Shown here piece after piece: positions 26,379 through 35,681 of a stretch of 64,000 nt of DNA; position 1 is the stretch's first letter, and each line of letters begins with the position of its first letter. Below the pieces are notes generated by a model that was given only the letters and a program-made list of their open reading frames with translations, was not told the DNA's origin and did not search any database. This DNA comes from Devosia naphthalenivorans (GTDB lineage: Bacteria > Pseudomonadota > Alphaproteobacteria > Rhizobiales > Devosiaceae). The position numbers were made by a program, and so were the translations under genes. The DNA lies in NCBI RefSeq assembly GCF_003056355.1, contig NZ_PYVW01000004.1:245268-309267 (forward strand), given 5' to 3'.

Positions 26379-27440
26379 ATGTCCATATTCGAACGGTACC
26401 TGACCCTCTGGGTGGCAATCTGCATCGTCATCGGCATTACGGCCGGTCATTTCCTGCCCGGGTTTTTCCAGGGGCTCGGGGGCATTGAGATCGCCCAGGT
26501 GAACATCCCCATGGCGGCGCTGATCTGGCTGATGATCATTCCGATGCTGGTGCGGATAGACTTCATGAGCCTGGCGCAGGTCGGCAATTACTGGCGCGGC
26601 ATCGGCGTAACCGTCTTCATCAACTGGGCCATCAAACCATTCTCAATGGCGCTGCTGGGCTGGGTGTTCATCGGCTGGCTGTTCCGGCCATTGCTGCCCG
26701 AAACACAGATCGATAGCTATATCGCCGGGCTGATCATCCTGGCCGCGGCGCCATGCACCGCAATGGTGTTCGTCTGGTCCAACCTGGTGAAAGGGGAACC
26801 CCACTTCACCCTGAGCCAGGTGGCGCTCAACGACGCCATCATGGTGATCGCCTTCGCCCCCATCGTCGGCCTGTTGCTCGGGCTATCCGCCATCACCGTG
26901 CCTTGGGACACGCTGCTGCTTTCCGTGGGCCTCTACATCGTCGTGCCGGTGGTCGCGGCGCAGCTTTATCGGCGTTGGCTGCTGGCCAATGGCGGCACCG
27001 ATGCCATGAACCGTGTGCTCTCTATCCTGCAGCCAGTCTCGATCGCCTCGCTGCTCCTGACGCTGGTCATGCTGTTCGGTTTTCAGGGCGAGCAGATCGT
27101 GGCCCAACCCACAATCATTCTGCTCCTGGCCGTGCCAATCCTGATCCAGGTCTATCTGAACTCCGGGCTGGCCTATTTTCTCAACCGTGTTTCCGGCGAA
27201 CAGCATTGCGTTGCCGGCCCGTCCGCCCTGATCGGCGCGTCCAATTTCTTCGAACTTGCCGTAGCTGCTGCGATTGCCCTGTTCGGCTTCAACTCCGGCG
27301 CCGCCCTGGCGACCGTTGTGGGCGTGCTGGTCGAGGTGCCGGTCATGTTGTCGGTGGTCTGGATCGTGAACAGGTCGAAGGGCTGGTATGAGCGCGGCGC
27401 GGCTGTCCGCCACAACATCCAAACGAAGGCAGCAGAATGA
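26379..27440 (+). CDS. ACR3 family arsenite efflux permease
   Basis: 353 residues, ten hydrophobic helices. The conserved A-A-A-P-C-T-A-M-V-F-V-W-S motif places the essential Cys at residue 126, and the second half shows G-A-S-N-F-F-E-L-A-V-A. It expels arsenite across the inner membrane. It overlaps arsC by 4 bases. Confidence 0.95.
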   Translation: MSIFERYLTLWVAICIVIGITAGHFLPGFFQGLGGIEIAQVNIPMAALIWLMIIPMLVRIDFMSLAQVGNYWRGIGVTVFINWAIKPFSMALLGWVFIGWLFRPLLPETQIDSYIAGLIILAAAPCTAMVFVWSNLVKGEPHFTLSQVALNDAIMVIAFAPIVGLLLGLSAITVPWDTLLLSVGLYIVVPVVAAQLYRRWLLANGGTDAMNRVLSILQPVSIASLLLTLVMLFGFQGEQIVAQPTIILLLAVPILIQVYLNSGLAYFLNRVSGEQHCVAGPSALIGASNFFELAVAAAIALFGFNSGAALATVVGVLVEVPVMLSVVWIVNRSKGWYERGAAVRHNIQTKAAE

Positions 27441-27859
27441 GTGTCACCATCTATCACAACCCTGGATGCGGCACCTCGCGCAACACGCTGGCCATGATCC
27501 GGCAGTCCGGTGTCGAGCCCATCGTCATCGAATACCTCAAGACCCCGCCGTCACGGTCCAGGATCGTGGAACTGGTTGCAGCCGCTGGCATGTCGCTGCG
27601 GGATGCGCTGCGGAAGAAGGATACGCCCTATGAGGCACTTGGTCTGGCTGATCCTGCCAAGACCGATGACGAGCTTCTCGATGCTATCGAGGCGCACCCG
27701 ATCCTGTTGAACCGGCCTTTTGTCGAAACCTCGATCGGCACCCGCCTGTGCCGGCCATCCGAAGTCGTGCTCGACATTCTGGAGAACCCCGATATTGGGC
27801 CCTTCGCCAAGGAAGATGGCGAGGTCATCATCGATGCCGAAGGAAAGCGGGTTGTCTGA
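27437..27859 (+). CDS. arsC: Arsenate reductase, glutaredoxin-dependent type
   Basis: 140 residues. The N-terminal N-P-G-C-G-T-S-R motif holds catalytic Cys11 with the CX3R loop, and the arginines for arsenate binding are in R-P-F-V-E-T and R-L-C-R-P. It reduces arsenate to arsenite for the ACR3 exporter encoded just upstream. Confidence 0.95.
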   Translation: MSVTIYHNPGCGTSRNTLAMIRQSGVEPIVIEYLKTPPSRSRIVELVAAAGMSLRDALRKKDTPYEALGLADPAKTDDELLDAIEAHPILLNRPFVETSIGTRLCRPSEVVLDILENPDIGPFAKEDGEVIIDAEGKRVV

Positions 27860-28039
27860 TCTGCCGATATGGACGCAGGAGTTAGCCGCACGGTCGCATG
27901 AAGCCGCCGAGCGGCTTAGATTGTGGCTACACGTATCACCCGGGGCCTTTCCGAGTATCGGACCTTGCGCTAGAGCAAACGCAAGGAAGCTGCAGTCAAA
28001 CTCGAGGAGCGGGTCGGCCCCAGGTTGATCCAAAATGAC

Positions 28040-29263
28040 ATGACCGAGATCGCAGCGCCGGCACCCCTTTCGGGCCGCTCATGGTTCATTACCGGCCTTG
28101 GCGTAGCCCAGATCTCCTCCTGGGGTTCGCTCTACTATTCGTTTCCGCTCATCGCTGCGGCCATGGAACCGGAACTCGGCTGGTCCAAGACCGAGATCTA
28201 TGGGGCTTCCACCATCGGCGTGCTGCTTTCAGCAGTGCTTTCCATCCCCGTCGGCGCCGCCATCGACCGGGGGCACGGACGCTGGGTGATGGCGGGTGCG
28301 TCCATTTTTGCGGGAGCCCTGCTGGCACTCTGGGGCATGATGGACAGCATCCTGCTGTTCTATCTGGCGGCTGCCGGCGTGGGTGCACTGCAGGCGGCGA
28401 CCTTGTATGAACCGGCCTTTGCAGTGATCGCGCGGCGTACCGGCCCTACGGCGGCCAGAGGCGGTATCACGGCTCTCACGCTTTGGGGTGGTTTCGCCAG
28501 CACGATCTTCGTTCCCCTGGTCCAGTTGCTTCTGGACCTCTATGGCTGGCGACAGGCGCTTGGGGTACTCGCCGGTATAAACATCCTGCTGTGCGCCTCC
28601 ATCTACTTTCTGGTGATCGACCCAGCACTGGACGCGCCGAAGCTGAGCCAGCCGCCGGGTACGCAGCGTCGACCTCATCTGCGGGAGGCACTGCGAAATC
28701 CAGTCTTCTGGTGGCTCGCCGTGAGCTTCACGGCCTACGCCGCCAGTTTCTCTGCGCTTCTCATGCATTTCTATCCGATGCTCGTCGAACGTGGCTTCAG
28801 CCAACATATGGTGGTGGCGGCCATGGCGCTGATCGGCCCCGCACAGGTGGCCGGCCGCGTCTTCATCATGGCGTTCGGCAAGGGGGCATCCGGTCGGCTG
28901 ATCGGCTCAGTCGTCGTTCTCGGCTTCCCTATCGCGATGGCTGTGTTTGCCTGGGGTCCCGCCGAATTCCTGATGGTTGCCGGCGCAGCTGTCCTTTATG
29001 GCGCCGCGAACGGCATGATGACCATCGTTCGGGGCATCATCATCCCCGAGCTTGTGTCCAAGGAAGACTACGGCGCCATCAACGGAGCACTGGTGATGCC
29101 CATGACAATCGCAAGGGCACTGGCACCGCTTGGTGCCGCGGCACTATGGTCATGGAGCGGCAGCTATGCCGGGACCATGGCTGCGGTGGTCGCAGCCGCG
29201 GCACTGATGACCCTGACGTTCTGGTTGGCGGCGGCCATTTCGGTCAACTCCCGCCATAGTTAG
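28040..29263 (+). CDS. MFS transporter in the arsenic operon
   Basis: 407 residues with twelve hydrophobic segments and a charged central loop (residues 190-215). The N-terminal half has R-S-W-F-I-T-G-L-G-V-A-Q-I-S-S-W-G-S-L-Y. Its place behind arsC and its length fit ArsK-like exporters of trivalent arsenicals, but this assignment rests on context. The 180-base gap after arsC may carry an internal promoter. The ATG at 28040 is preferred to the upstream TTG. Confidence 0.8.
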   Translation: MTEIAAPAPLSGRSWFITGLGVAQISSWGSLYYSFPLIAAAMEPELGWSKTEIYGASTIGVLLSAVLSIPVGAAIDRGHGRWVMAGASIFAGALLALWGMMDSILLFYLAAAGVGALQAATLYEPAFAVIARRTGPTAARGGITALTLWGGFASTIFVPLVQLLLDLYGWRQALGVLAGINILLCASIYFLVIDPALDAPKLSQPPGTQRRPHLREALRNPVFWWLAVSFTAYAASFSALLMHFYPMLVERGFSQHMVVAAMALIGPAQVAGRVFIMAFGKGASGRLIGSVVVLGFPIAMAVFAWGPAEFLMVAGAAVLYGAANGMMTIVRGIIIPELVSKEDYGAINGALVMPMTIARALAPLGAAALWSWSGSYAGTMAAVVAAAALMTLTFWLAAAISVNSRHS

Positions 29264-29289
29264 TTACGCCCGCGCTCACAGGACGTCTC

Positions 29290-30282
29290 ATGCAACAGAT
29301 ATTGGATCGTGCATCTGTCCCTCTGGTGAGTGCGGTTGCGGAGCGCAGGATTCCGGGCGGTGTATTGGGGGTTGTGGATGCTGCGGGGCACAGGGAGGTG
29401 CGGGCGTTCGGCAAGGCGCAGCTTGTGCCTGTTGCCCGGGCAATGAAGGTAGAGACGTGGTTCGATCTCGCCTCCCTGACGAAGGTGATCTTCACCACCA
29501 CGCGTATATTGCAACTGTCGGTGACGGGGGTGATCGACCTCGATGCGCCGCTGACCACCGTCATTCCGGACTTTGTGCAGCACTATCCGGATAGCTGGTT
29601 GCGGAACGTGACGTTTCGGCAGTGCCTAGGGCACCAGACCGGTTTTCCAGGAGTGTTTCCGCTTTATACCTACGGGAATGACCCTGATTTGTTGCGGCAG
29701 TTCGTGCTGCACCGGGACTGGCAGGCAGGTGCTCCGGTCTATTCCGATATAAATTTCATGCTCTTAGGCATCGTCCTGGAACGCCTTGAGGGTAAGTCCA
29801 TCCGGGAGATGGACCCGGGACCTGGCTTTGCCTGGGCGGCCGATCCGGCTCACGCTGCGGCCACAGAACACTGCCCCTGGCGGCGGCGGGTGCTGGTGGG
29901 AGAGGTGCATGACGAGAACTGCGCGGCCCTGCAGGGGGCTGGGCATGCGGGGCTTTTCGGTACGGCTTCGGCAGTGCTGGACTACGCGCTGGATGTCCTA
30001 AACGTTAGCAGAGTGTTACCCGCGACAGTGTCATTAATGCGCGAACCGCTAAGCGACCGGCGAACGCACGGGTGGGAGCGACGCCATACGGGATGGTCGG
30101 GTGGCGATGGTTGCTCGGACGAGACGATCGGGCATACCGGTTTTACCGGCACGGGATTGTGGATCGACTTTGCCAAGGGCCGCGCCTGGACGCTGCTGAC
30201 CAATCGTGTTCATCCATCACGGCACTTCGACAGCGGCATTGTTGCACTGCGTCACGCCGTCGGAGATCTGGTCAGCCAATAG
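29290..30282 (+). CDS. Serine hydrolase, class C beta-lactamase/PBP-like
   Basis: 330 residues. The three active-site motifs are clear: S62-L-T-K65, Y151-S-D, and H282-T-G. No signal peptide is present, so it would act in the cytoplasm unless the start is wrong. The E. coli murQ region also carries a beta-lactamase-fold gene (yfeW), so a role in handling muropeptides or cell-wall fragments is plausible. Convergent with murQ. Confidence 0.85.
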   Translation: MQQILDRASVPLVSAVAERRIPGGVLGVVDAAGHREVRAFGKAQLVPVARAMKVETWFDLASLTKVIFTTTRILQLSVTGVIDLDAPLTTVIPDFVQHYPDSWLRNVTFRQCLGHQTGFPGVFPLYTYGNDPDLLRQFVLHRDWQAGAPVYSDINFMLLGIVLERLEGKSIREMDPGPGFAWAADPAHAAATEHCPWRRRVLVGEVHDENCAALQGAGHAGLFGTASAVLDYALDVLNVSRVLPATVSLMREPLSDRRTHGWERRHTGWSGGDGCSDETIGHTGFTGTGLWIDFAKGRAWTLLTNRVHPSRHFDSGIVALRHAVGDLVSQ

Positions 30283-30291
30283 GCAAGCGGG

Positions 30292-31227
30292 TCAGCTTGC
30301 TGCAGCCGGTCGGGATTGGGCGGCGGCACGGCGGAGGAAGCCGTCGGCGCGCGCAAGGGCGCCTTCGGCATCAGAGACTTCAAGGCCGGTTAGCGCCATG
30401 AGGATGGCAAGCTTTACGTTGTTGCGGCTGGCCGCAAGATGGCGCTCAGCCTCTTCGGGAGTGCAGCCGCTCGCTTCAACGAGAATGCGAATGGCGCGGG
30501 CGGCGAGCTTCTCGTTGCTGACAGACAGGTCAACCATGAGGTTTTCATAGGTCTTGCCAATGCGGATCATGCTGGCGGTGGTCAGCATATTGAGGACCAG
30601 CTTCTGGGCCGTGCCGGATTTAAGCCGGGTGGAGCCGGTGAGGGCTTCGGGGCCGACCACCGGCGAGATGGCGATATCGGCAAGGCGCGCAATGGTGGAA
30701 CCAGGATTGCAGGACAGGGCCACCGTGGTTGCACCGATGCTCCTGGCATATTCCAGCGCGCCGATGACATAGGGCGTGCGGCCGCTGACAGCGATACCGA
30801 CGATGACGTCGTTGGCGGAAGCGTTGGCGCGCTCGAGATCGCGGCGGCCTTCCTCGGGATCGTCTTCGGCGCCTTCGACGGGATTGCGCAGCGCGGTGTC
30901 GCCGCCAGCAATGATGCCCACCACCATGGTATTGGGCACGCCAAAGGTGGGTGGGCATTCCGAAGCGTCGAGGACACCGAGCCTGCCGCTGGTGCCGGCA
31001 CCGAGATAGATCAGCCGCCCGCCATTGCGAAAGGCGTCGACCGTGCGGTCCACCGCTGCGGCAATTGCCGGCAGTTCAGCCTTGACCGCTTCGGCCACCC
31101 GAGCGTCTTCAGCATTCATTGCCGCCAGGATTTGCGGCGTCGTCATGAGGTCGATCTGCAGGGTTTGAGGGTTGCGGGCCTCTGACACCAGGTTCCCGAG
31201 TTCCGCGATCAGGGTGTTTTTTGCCAT
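30292..31227 (-). CDS. murQ: N-acetylmuramic acid 6-phosphate etherase
   Basis: 311 residues. The SIS-domain phosphate loop G-A-G-T-S-G-R-L-G is followed by the MurQ-specific D-A-S-E-C-P-P-T-F and A-G-G-D-T-A-L. The [10 protein letters not shown] segment provides acidic catalytic residues. It splits MurNAc-6-P into GlcNAc-6-P and D-lactate in peptidoglycan recycling. The ATG at 31227 has a GAAGG site; a TTG five codons earlier is not preferred. Confidence 0.95.
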   Translation of the reverse strand: MAKNTLIAELGNLVSEARNPQTLQIDLMTTPQILAAMNAEDARVAEAVKAELPAIAAAVDRTVDAFRNGGRLIYLGAGTSGRLGVLDASECPPTFGVPNTMVVGIIAGGDTALRNPVEGAEDDPEEGRRDLERANASANDVIVGIAVSGRTPYVIGALEYARSIGATTVALSCNPGSTIARLADIAISPVVGPEALTGSTRLKSGTAQKLVLNMLTTASMIRIGKTYENLMVDLSVSNEKLAARAIRILVEASGCTPEEAERHLAASRNNVKLAILMALTGLEVSDAEGALARADGFLRRAAAQSRPAAAS

Positions 31228-31253
31228 CGTGCCTTCACTCAAATTCTGACAGG

Positions 31254-31282
31254 ATGCTAGGAGCGATTATTCCAGCTGTCAA
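31254..31282 (-). promoter_or_regulatory. Promoter of murQ
   Basis: On the minus strand TTGACA (31282-31277) is followed after 17 bases by TAGCAT (31259-31254). The spacer contains GGAATAATC, a half-site of the nearby RpiR-type operator, so the promoter is probably repressible. Confidence 0.5.
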
Positions 31283-31290
31283 CGAAACCT

Positions 31291-31305
31291 GGAATTATGT
31301 ATTCC
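31291..31305. promoter_or_regulatory. Candidate RpiR/MurR operator, site 1
   Basis: GGAATTATGTATTCC: exact 5-base arms around a 5-base centre, lying between divergent murQ and the RpiR gene. The same arms and adjacent bases recur at 32250. Confidence 0.65.
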
Positions 31306-31332
31306 TGTGTCGAACGCGGATTGGGGAAAGAC

Positions 31333-32181
31333 ATGTCGGTTCTGAAGGTCCTCGCGGCACAACTCGAAACCATGACCCAGGCTGACCGGCAGATCGCCGG
31401 GTTCATCATCGACCATCCGGAAAAAATGCTGACGCTCTCATCGGCCGGGCTCGCGGAGGCGACCGGACGCAGCCAGTCGAGCGTCGTCAAGTTCAGCCAG
31501 AAGCTCGGCTACTCGGGATACCAGCAGCTCAAGCTGGCGGTGAACAAGGCCAAGGCCATCGAGTGGCAGACGCCGGGCGGCGTGATCCACGGCACCATCG
31601 AAGCAAGCGACAGCTATATGACGATTCTGCAGAAGCTGATCGGCAGCAAGCTTCTTTCCATGCGGGAAACTTCGGCGGCCAATAGCGAGCCCACGATCGA
31701 TCTGGCACTGGCGGCACTGACCGATGCAAGGCGCATCCAACTCGCCGGGGTAGGCGCTTCATCCCTGGTCGCCAAGGACTTTTCCTATAAGCTGCTGAAG
31801 CTGGGGCGGGCGGTGCTGCTGGACAGCGACACCCACATCCAGATCTCCAACGCCTCGGTGCTCAATGGCTCCGACGTGCTGATGGCGCTGTCTCATTCAG
31901 GGCGCAGCCTCGAAACCTTGCGCATCGCCGAACTGGCGAAAAAGCGCGGCGCCAAGATCATCTCCATCACCAGCCTGCAGCCCAACCCCTTGCTCGACCT
32001 GGCGGATATCAGTCTGTTCACCGTTGGTGATGAAGAGCGGGTGCGGTCCTCAGCGATTACCTCTCGGGATGCCCAACTCATGCTCACCGACATGCTGTTC
32101 ATCCTGCTGCTCCGCCGCCAGCCGGATGCCTACGACTACATCCATGACAGCGAAACCGCGGTGAAGATACTCAAGGTCTAG
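31333..32181 (+). CDS. RpiR/MurR family regulator with SIS domain
   Basis: 282 residues. An N-terminal HTH_6 domain (L-A-E-A-T-G-R-S-Q-S-S-V-V-K-F-S-Q-K-L-G-Y) is followed by an SIS sugar-phosphate domain with G-V-G-A-S-S-L-V-A-K-D and S-H-S-G-R-S. It is likely to sense MurNAc-6-P or GlcNAc-6-P and to control murQ and the transporter operon. The ATG at 31333 starts the HTH domain at the usual distance; the earlier ATG at 31297 lies inside the operator. Confidence 0.9.
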   Translation: MSVLKVLAAQLETMTQADRQIAGFIIDHPEKMLTLSSAGLAEATGRSQSSVVKFSQKLGYSGYQQLKLAVNKAKAIEWQTPGGVIHGTIEASDSYMTILQKLIGSKLLSMRETSAANSEPTIDLALAALTDARRIQLAGVGASSLVAKDFSYKLLKLGRAVLLDSDTHIQISNASVLNGSDVLMALSHSGRSLETLRIAELAKKRGAKIISITSLQPNPLLDLADISLFTVGDEERVRSSAITSRDAQLMLTDMLFILLLRRQPDAYDYIHDSETAVKILKV

Positions 32182-32230
32182 GGCGAGCCAGAGCATGGCA
32201 CCGTCATCGAACTGATGTAATATTCTATTC

Positions 32231-32264
32231 TTGACACTGCCGCACTTCAGGAATTTACTATTCC
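32231..32264 (+). promoter_or_regulatory. Transporter promoter with RpiR/MurR operator, site 2
   Basis: TTGACA at 32231 and TTTACT at 32254 are 17 bases apart. The -10 element lies inside GGAATTTACTATTCC (32250-32264), which shares GGAATTNNNTATTCC with site 1 and the following T. A repressor there would block polymerase. Confidence 0.65.
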
Positions 32265-32335
32265 TAAGGCTGGTGTGCTGGGAAGGCTGCCGGGAGAGGA
32301 CCGCCATAGGTGGTGGAATAGTCGGAGACGCCAAC

Positions 32336-33400
32336 TTGGCTCAACTTTCGCTGCGTGGCATCAAGAAGAGCTTCCGGAACGTCGACGTGCTCCATGGCAT
32401 CGATCTGGAGATCGGCGACCGCGAGTTCGTGGTGTTCGTGGGCCCGTCGGGCTGCGGAAAATCGACCCTGTTGCGGCTGATTGCCGGGCTTGACCCCATG
32501 AGTGGCGGGGATTTCCTGCTGAACGGCAAGCGCATGAACGATGTGCCGCCATCCCGCCGAGGCATCGCCATGGTGTTTCAATCCTATGCGCTTTACCCGC
32601 ATATGGACGTCTACGAGAACATGGCGTTCGGCGCCCGGCTGATGGGTTTGGACAAAGCAGAGGTGGAAGCACGCATCGCGGAAGCTGCGCGCATGCTTCG
32701 GCTTGAGCCATTATTGCTGCGCAAACCACGCGAGCTTTCTGGCGGTCAGCGGCAGCGCGTTGCCATTGGCCGCGCATTGGTGCGCAAGCCGCAGGTGTTC
32801 CTGCTCGATGAGCCCCTATCCAACCTCGATGCTGCGCTCCGATCGGACGTTCGCCTGGAAATTGCGCGGCTGCATCGCCAGATCGGCGGCACCATGATTT
32901 ACGTGACCCACGACCAGGTCGAGGCGATGACGCTGGCCGACAAGATCGTGGTGATGAATGCCGGGCGCATCGAACAGGTCGGCTCCCCGCGCGATCTCTA
33001 CGAAACGCCGGCGAACACATTCGTCGCGACCTTCATTGGATCTCCGCGCATGACGCTGGTGGATGTGAAGTGCGAAGGCGGCCGGCTGGTGCTGCCGGAG
33101 GGCGGTTCGGTTCATGTTGGCGCTCTGCCCCAGGTGAGCGAACTCAAGCTGGGTCTGCGTTCGGACGCGGTGAAACTCGATCGGGAAGCCGGCGGCGAGG
33201 GATTTGCCGGCCAAGTCGTCTACACCGAATATCTGGGCGATAATGCCTATGTCTATGTCCGGCTGGCCGATGGAACGCTGCTGGCGGCCCGCACCGGGCC
33301 GGATGATCTGTTCGAGCCCGATCACATGGTGACCGTTTCGGTCGAGCCGGGGTCGGTGCATCTGTTTTCCGCCGAGGATGGCCGACGACTAGTGCCATAG
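32336..33400 (+). CDS. Sugar ABC transporter ATP-binding protein (MalK/UgpC type)
   Basis: 354 residues: Walker A G-P-S-G-C-G-K-S-T, signature L-S-G-G-Q-R-Q-R, Walker B F-L-L-D-E-P, then a TOBE C-terminus. No ATG is suitable; the TTG at 32336 is chosen because GGAG lies 8 bases upstream and the A-Q-L-S-L-R-G-I-K start matches the family. It is first in the operon, ahead of its own binding protein. Confidence 0.9.
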   Translation: MAQLSLRGIKKSFRNVDVLHGIDLEIGDREFVVFVGPSGCGKSTLLRLIAGLDPMSGGDFLLNGKRMNDVPPSRRGIAMVFQSYALYPHMDVYENMAFGARLMGLDKAEVEARIAEAARMLRLEPLLLRKPRELSGGQRQRVAIGRALVRKPQVFLLDEPLSNLDAALRSDVRLEIARLHRQIGGTMIYVTHDQVEAMTLADKIVVMNAGRIEQVGSPRDLYETPANTFVATFIGSPRMTLVDVKCEGGRLVLPEGGSVHVGALPQVSELKLGLRSDAVKLDREAGGEGFAGQVVYTEYLGDNAYVYVRLADGTLLAARTGPDDLFEPDHMVTVSVEPGSVHLFSAEDGRRLVP

Positions 33401-33451
33401 GCGCGGAGGGAAGTGCCTGCACGTGCTCATTTGCATCAAGAGAGGGAACAC

Positions 33452-34693
33452 ATGAAAACCAATATCATCCGTATCGGATCTGCCCTGGCGGCGGTGCTCG
33501 TTGCCGCACCGGCGCTGGCGCAGGACCTGACATTCTGGAGCTGGCGCCAGGAAGACCGCGCTGCCTACGAGCAGTTCATCGAGACTTTCGAAGCGGCCAA
33601 TCCAGGCATCACCGTCAACTTCGAGACCTTCGAAGCCACCAATTACAACACCATCCTCTCCACCGCTCTGGCCGGTGGCACCGGTCCGGATGTGATGATG
33701 GTGCGTGCCTATGGTGGGCTCGAGAACGTGGCGTCGGCCGGCTACCTGGAGCCGCTTTCCACCGAGACAATTCCGGCGCTGGCCGACTTCTCCGAGGCTT
33801 CGCTGGCGGCTGAAAGCATGCGGTCAGACGACACAATCTATGCCGTGCCGTTCGCCAGCCAGACCCAGCTCGTGATCTATAACAAGGCCCTGTTCGACGC
33901 CAATGGCATTGCCGAGCCACAGAGCTGGGAAGAGCTGGAAGCAGCGAGCCAGACACTGCTCGACGCCGGCATCATTCCGTTTGCCAATGGCACCGCTACC
34001 GCCTGGCAGAACGAGACAGTGACGTTCGGTCTTGGGTCCTCCCTTATGGGCAAGGATTTCTACGACGAGCTGATGGCCGGCACTGCCGACTTCACCGATG
34101 AGCGTTTCACCAGCGCCCTGGGGGAGATCGCCGAGCTTGCCGCCACGTACTTCCCCGATGGTTTCATCGGCCTCGACTATGCGTCGGCTCAACAGCTTTT
34201 CGGTTCCGGCATGGCCGGCATGTTCGTTGGCGGCTCCTATGAGCTGGCAACTTTCAGGAGCATGAATCCCGATATCGAACTGGGTGTCTTCGCCGCACCT
34301 GGCGCAGCGGCCGAGGACGAAAAGCTGGTCGGTCTTTATTTCGATGGCGGCTATGCGGCCAATGCCGCGGGGGCCAACAAGGAAGCGGCACTGACCTTCC
34401 TCAACTACCTGGCGGGCCAGGAATTCGGACAGGCCTTTGCCGATACTTTGAGCAACATCTCGACCGTGCCCGGCGTCACCTTCCAGGACCCGCTGCTGGC
34501 CGAGGTCAATGAACTCAAACAGTCCTCGATCCCCTACCTGATGCTGGCCCATTTCCGCTACGGCGAGCCTTCGGGTTCGGTGCTGATCCAGTCCGAGATG
34601 CAGAAGCTCTTTGCCGGGGAAACGACGCCCGAAGCCATCGGCGAGGCGCTGACCACCGGTCTTGCCGCCTGGTACGAGCCCTTCAAGAACTGA
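33452..34693 (+). CDS. Sugar ABC transporter substrate-binding protein
   Basis: 413 residues. Signal peptide with A-L-A-Q cleavage near residue 24; mature family 1 fold with F-W-S-W-R-Q-E-D, G-T-G-P-D-V-M-M-V and a C-terminal W-Y-E-P-F. Its neighbours (murQ regulator, NanE, amino-sugar kinase) point to MurNAc, GlcNAc, ManNAc or muropeptide sugars as the ligand. AGAGGG ribosome site present. Confidence 0.92.
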   Translation: MKTNIIRIGSALAAVLVAAPALAQDLTFWSWRQEDRAAYEQFIETFEAANPGITVNFETFEATNYNTILSTALAGGTGPDVMMVRAYGGLENVASAGYLEPLSTETIPALADFSEASLAAESMRSDDTIYAVPFASQTQLVIYNKALFDANGIAEPQSWEELEAASQTLLDAGIIPFANGTATAWQNETVTFGLGSSLMGKDFYDELMAGTADFTDERFTSALGEIAELAATYFPDGFIGLDYASAQQLFGSGMAGMFVGGSYELATFRSMNPDIELGVFAAPGAAAEDEKLVGLYFDGGYAANAAGANKEAALTFLNYLAGQEFGQAFADTLSNISTVPGVTFQDPLLAEVNELKQSSIPYLMLAHFRYGEPSGSVLIQSEMQKLFAGETTPEAIGEALTTGLAAWYEPFKN

Positions 34694-34700
34694 AATCTCC

Positions 34701-34729
34701 GGCGGTCCCTCCAGCTGTGAGGGGCCGCC
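34701..34729. promoter_or_regulatory. Intercistronic stem-loop after binding-protein gene
   Basis: Arms GGCGG/CCGCC with an inner CCCTC/GAGGG pairing and one mismatch, 8 bases past the binding-protein stop and before the permease gene. Confidence 0.55.
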
Positions 34730-34760
34730 ACTTTCCAGCGCCAGAACGAAGCGAACCCCC

Positions 34761-35681
34761 ATGCCCCAACTTCGGATGACCGGCCGCGGCCTCTGGATCA
34801 CCGTGCTGATCGTCCCGCCGCTGGCCTTTGTGGCGCTGTTTATCGTCTACCCGATCTTCTCTGCGTTCGCCTATGCCTTCTTCGACTGGCAGGGACTGCG
34901 CCGCGGCGACTTTATCGGGATGGAAAACTTCCATGCCGTGCTGTTCGTCGAGCCCTATCGCAGCTGGACCCTGAACGCGTTCAAGAACAACGTCGTCGTC
35001 TTCTTTGCATTGATGGTGCTGCAGAACGGCCTTGGCTTCCTGCTCGCCTACGCGCTGTGGCGCGAATTGCCCGGCGCTCGCTTTCACCGCATCGCGGTAT
35101 TCCTGCCGGTGGTACTGTCGACCATCATCGTCGCCTATCTCTTCAAGCTCTTTCTGCATCCCCTGTTCGGCGTCGTGAACATCAGCCTTCGTGGGCTTGG
35201 ACTGGGCGAGTTGGCGCAGCCCTGGCTGGGGCAGAGCAACACAGCGCTGTGGTCGCTGATCGTGGCGCAAGCCTGGCACATGGTGGGGTTCCCCACGCTG
35301 GTGTTCCTCGCAGGCATGCAGCGCATTCCCGGCGAAATCCTCGATGCCGTTCGCATGGAAACCGAAAGCGAGTGGGTCAAGATCACCAAGATCGTCTGGC
35401 CGCTTGTCGCGCCCAGCGCCACCATCGTCTTCACGCTGTTGTTCGTGGGCGCATTCAACTGGTTCGAGCTGCCCTATATCATGGCCGGGCTTGACGGTTC
35501 GCCCTTCGGCTCGACCGACGTTCTGGGTCTCTATTTCTACCGTACCGCATTCGGCAATGTGTCCTCGGGCCAGCAGAATTTCGGACTGGGGAGTGCGCTG
35601 GCCGTGCTGATCTTTATCTTCATTGCGCTGGTTGCCACGGTGATTACGGTGCGGCTGCGGGCGCGGGAGATCCAGCTATGA
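34761..35681 (+). CDS. Sugar ABC transporter permease (MalF type)
   Basis: 306 residues, six helices; the EAA-type loop reads P-G-E-I-L-D-A-V-R-M-E-T-E-S-E-W-V, less conserved than usual (D-A-V instead of E-A-A). Overlaps the second permease gene by 4 bases. Confidence 0.92.
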   Translation: MPQLRMTGRGLWITVLIVPPLAFVALFIVYPIFSAFAYAFFDWQGLRRGDFIGMENFHAVLFVEPYRSWTLNAFKNNVVVFFALMVLQNGLGFLLAYALWRELPGARFHRIAVFLPVVLSTIIVAYLFKLFLHPLFGVVNISLRGLGLGELAQPWLGQSNTALWSLIVAQAWHMVGFPTLVFLAGMQRIPGEILDAVRMETESEWVKITKIVWPLVAPSATIVFTLLFVGAFNWFELPYIMAGLDGSPFGSTDVLGLYFYRTAFGNVSSGQQNFGLGSALAVLIFIFIALVATVITVRLRAREIQL

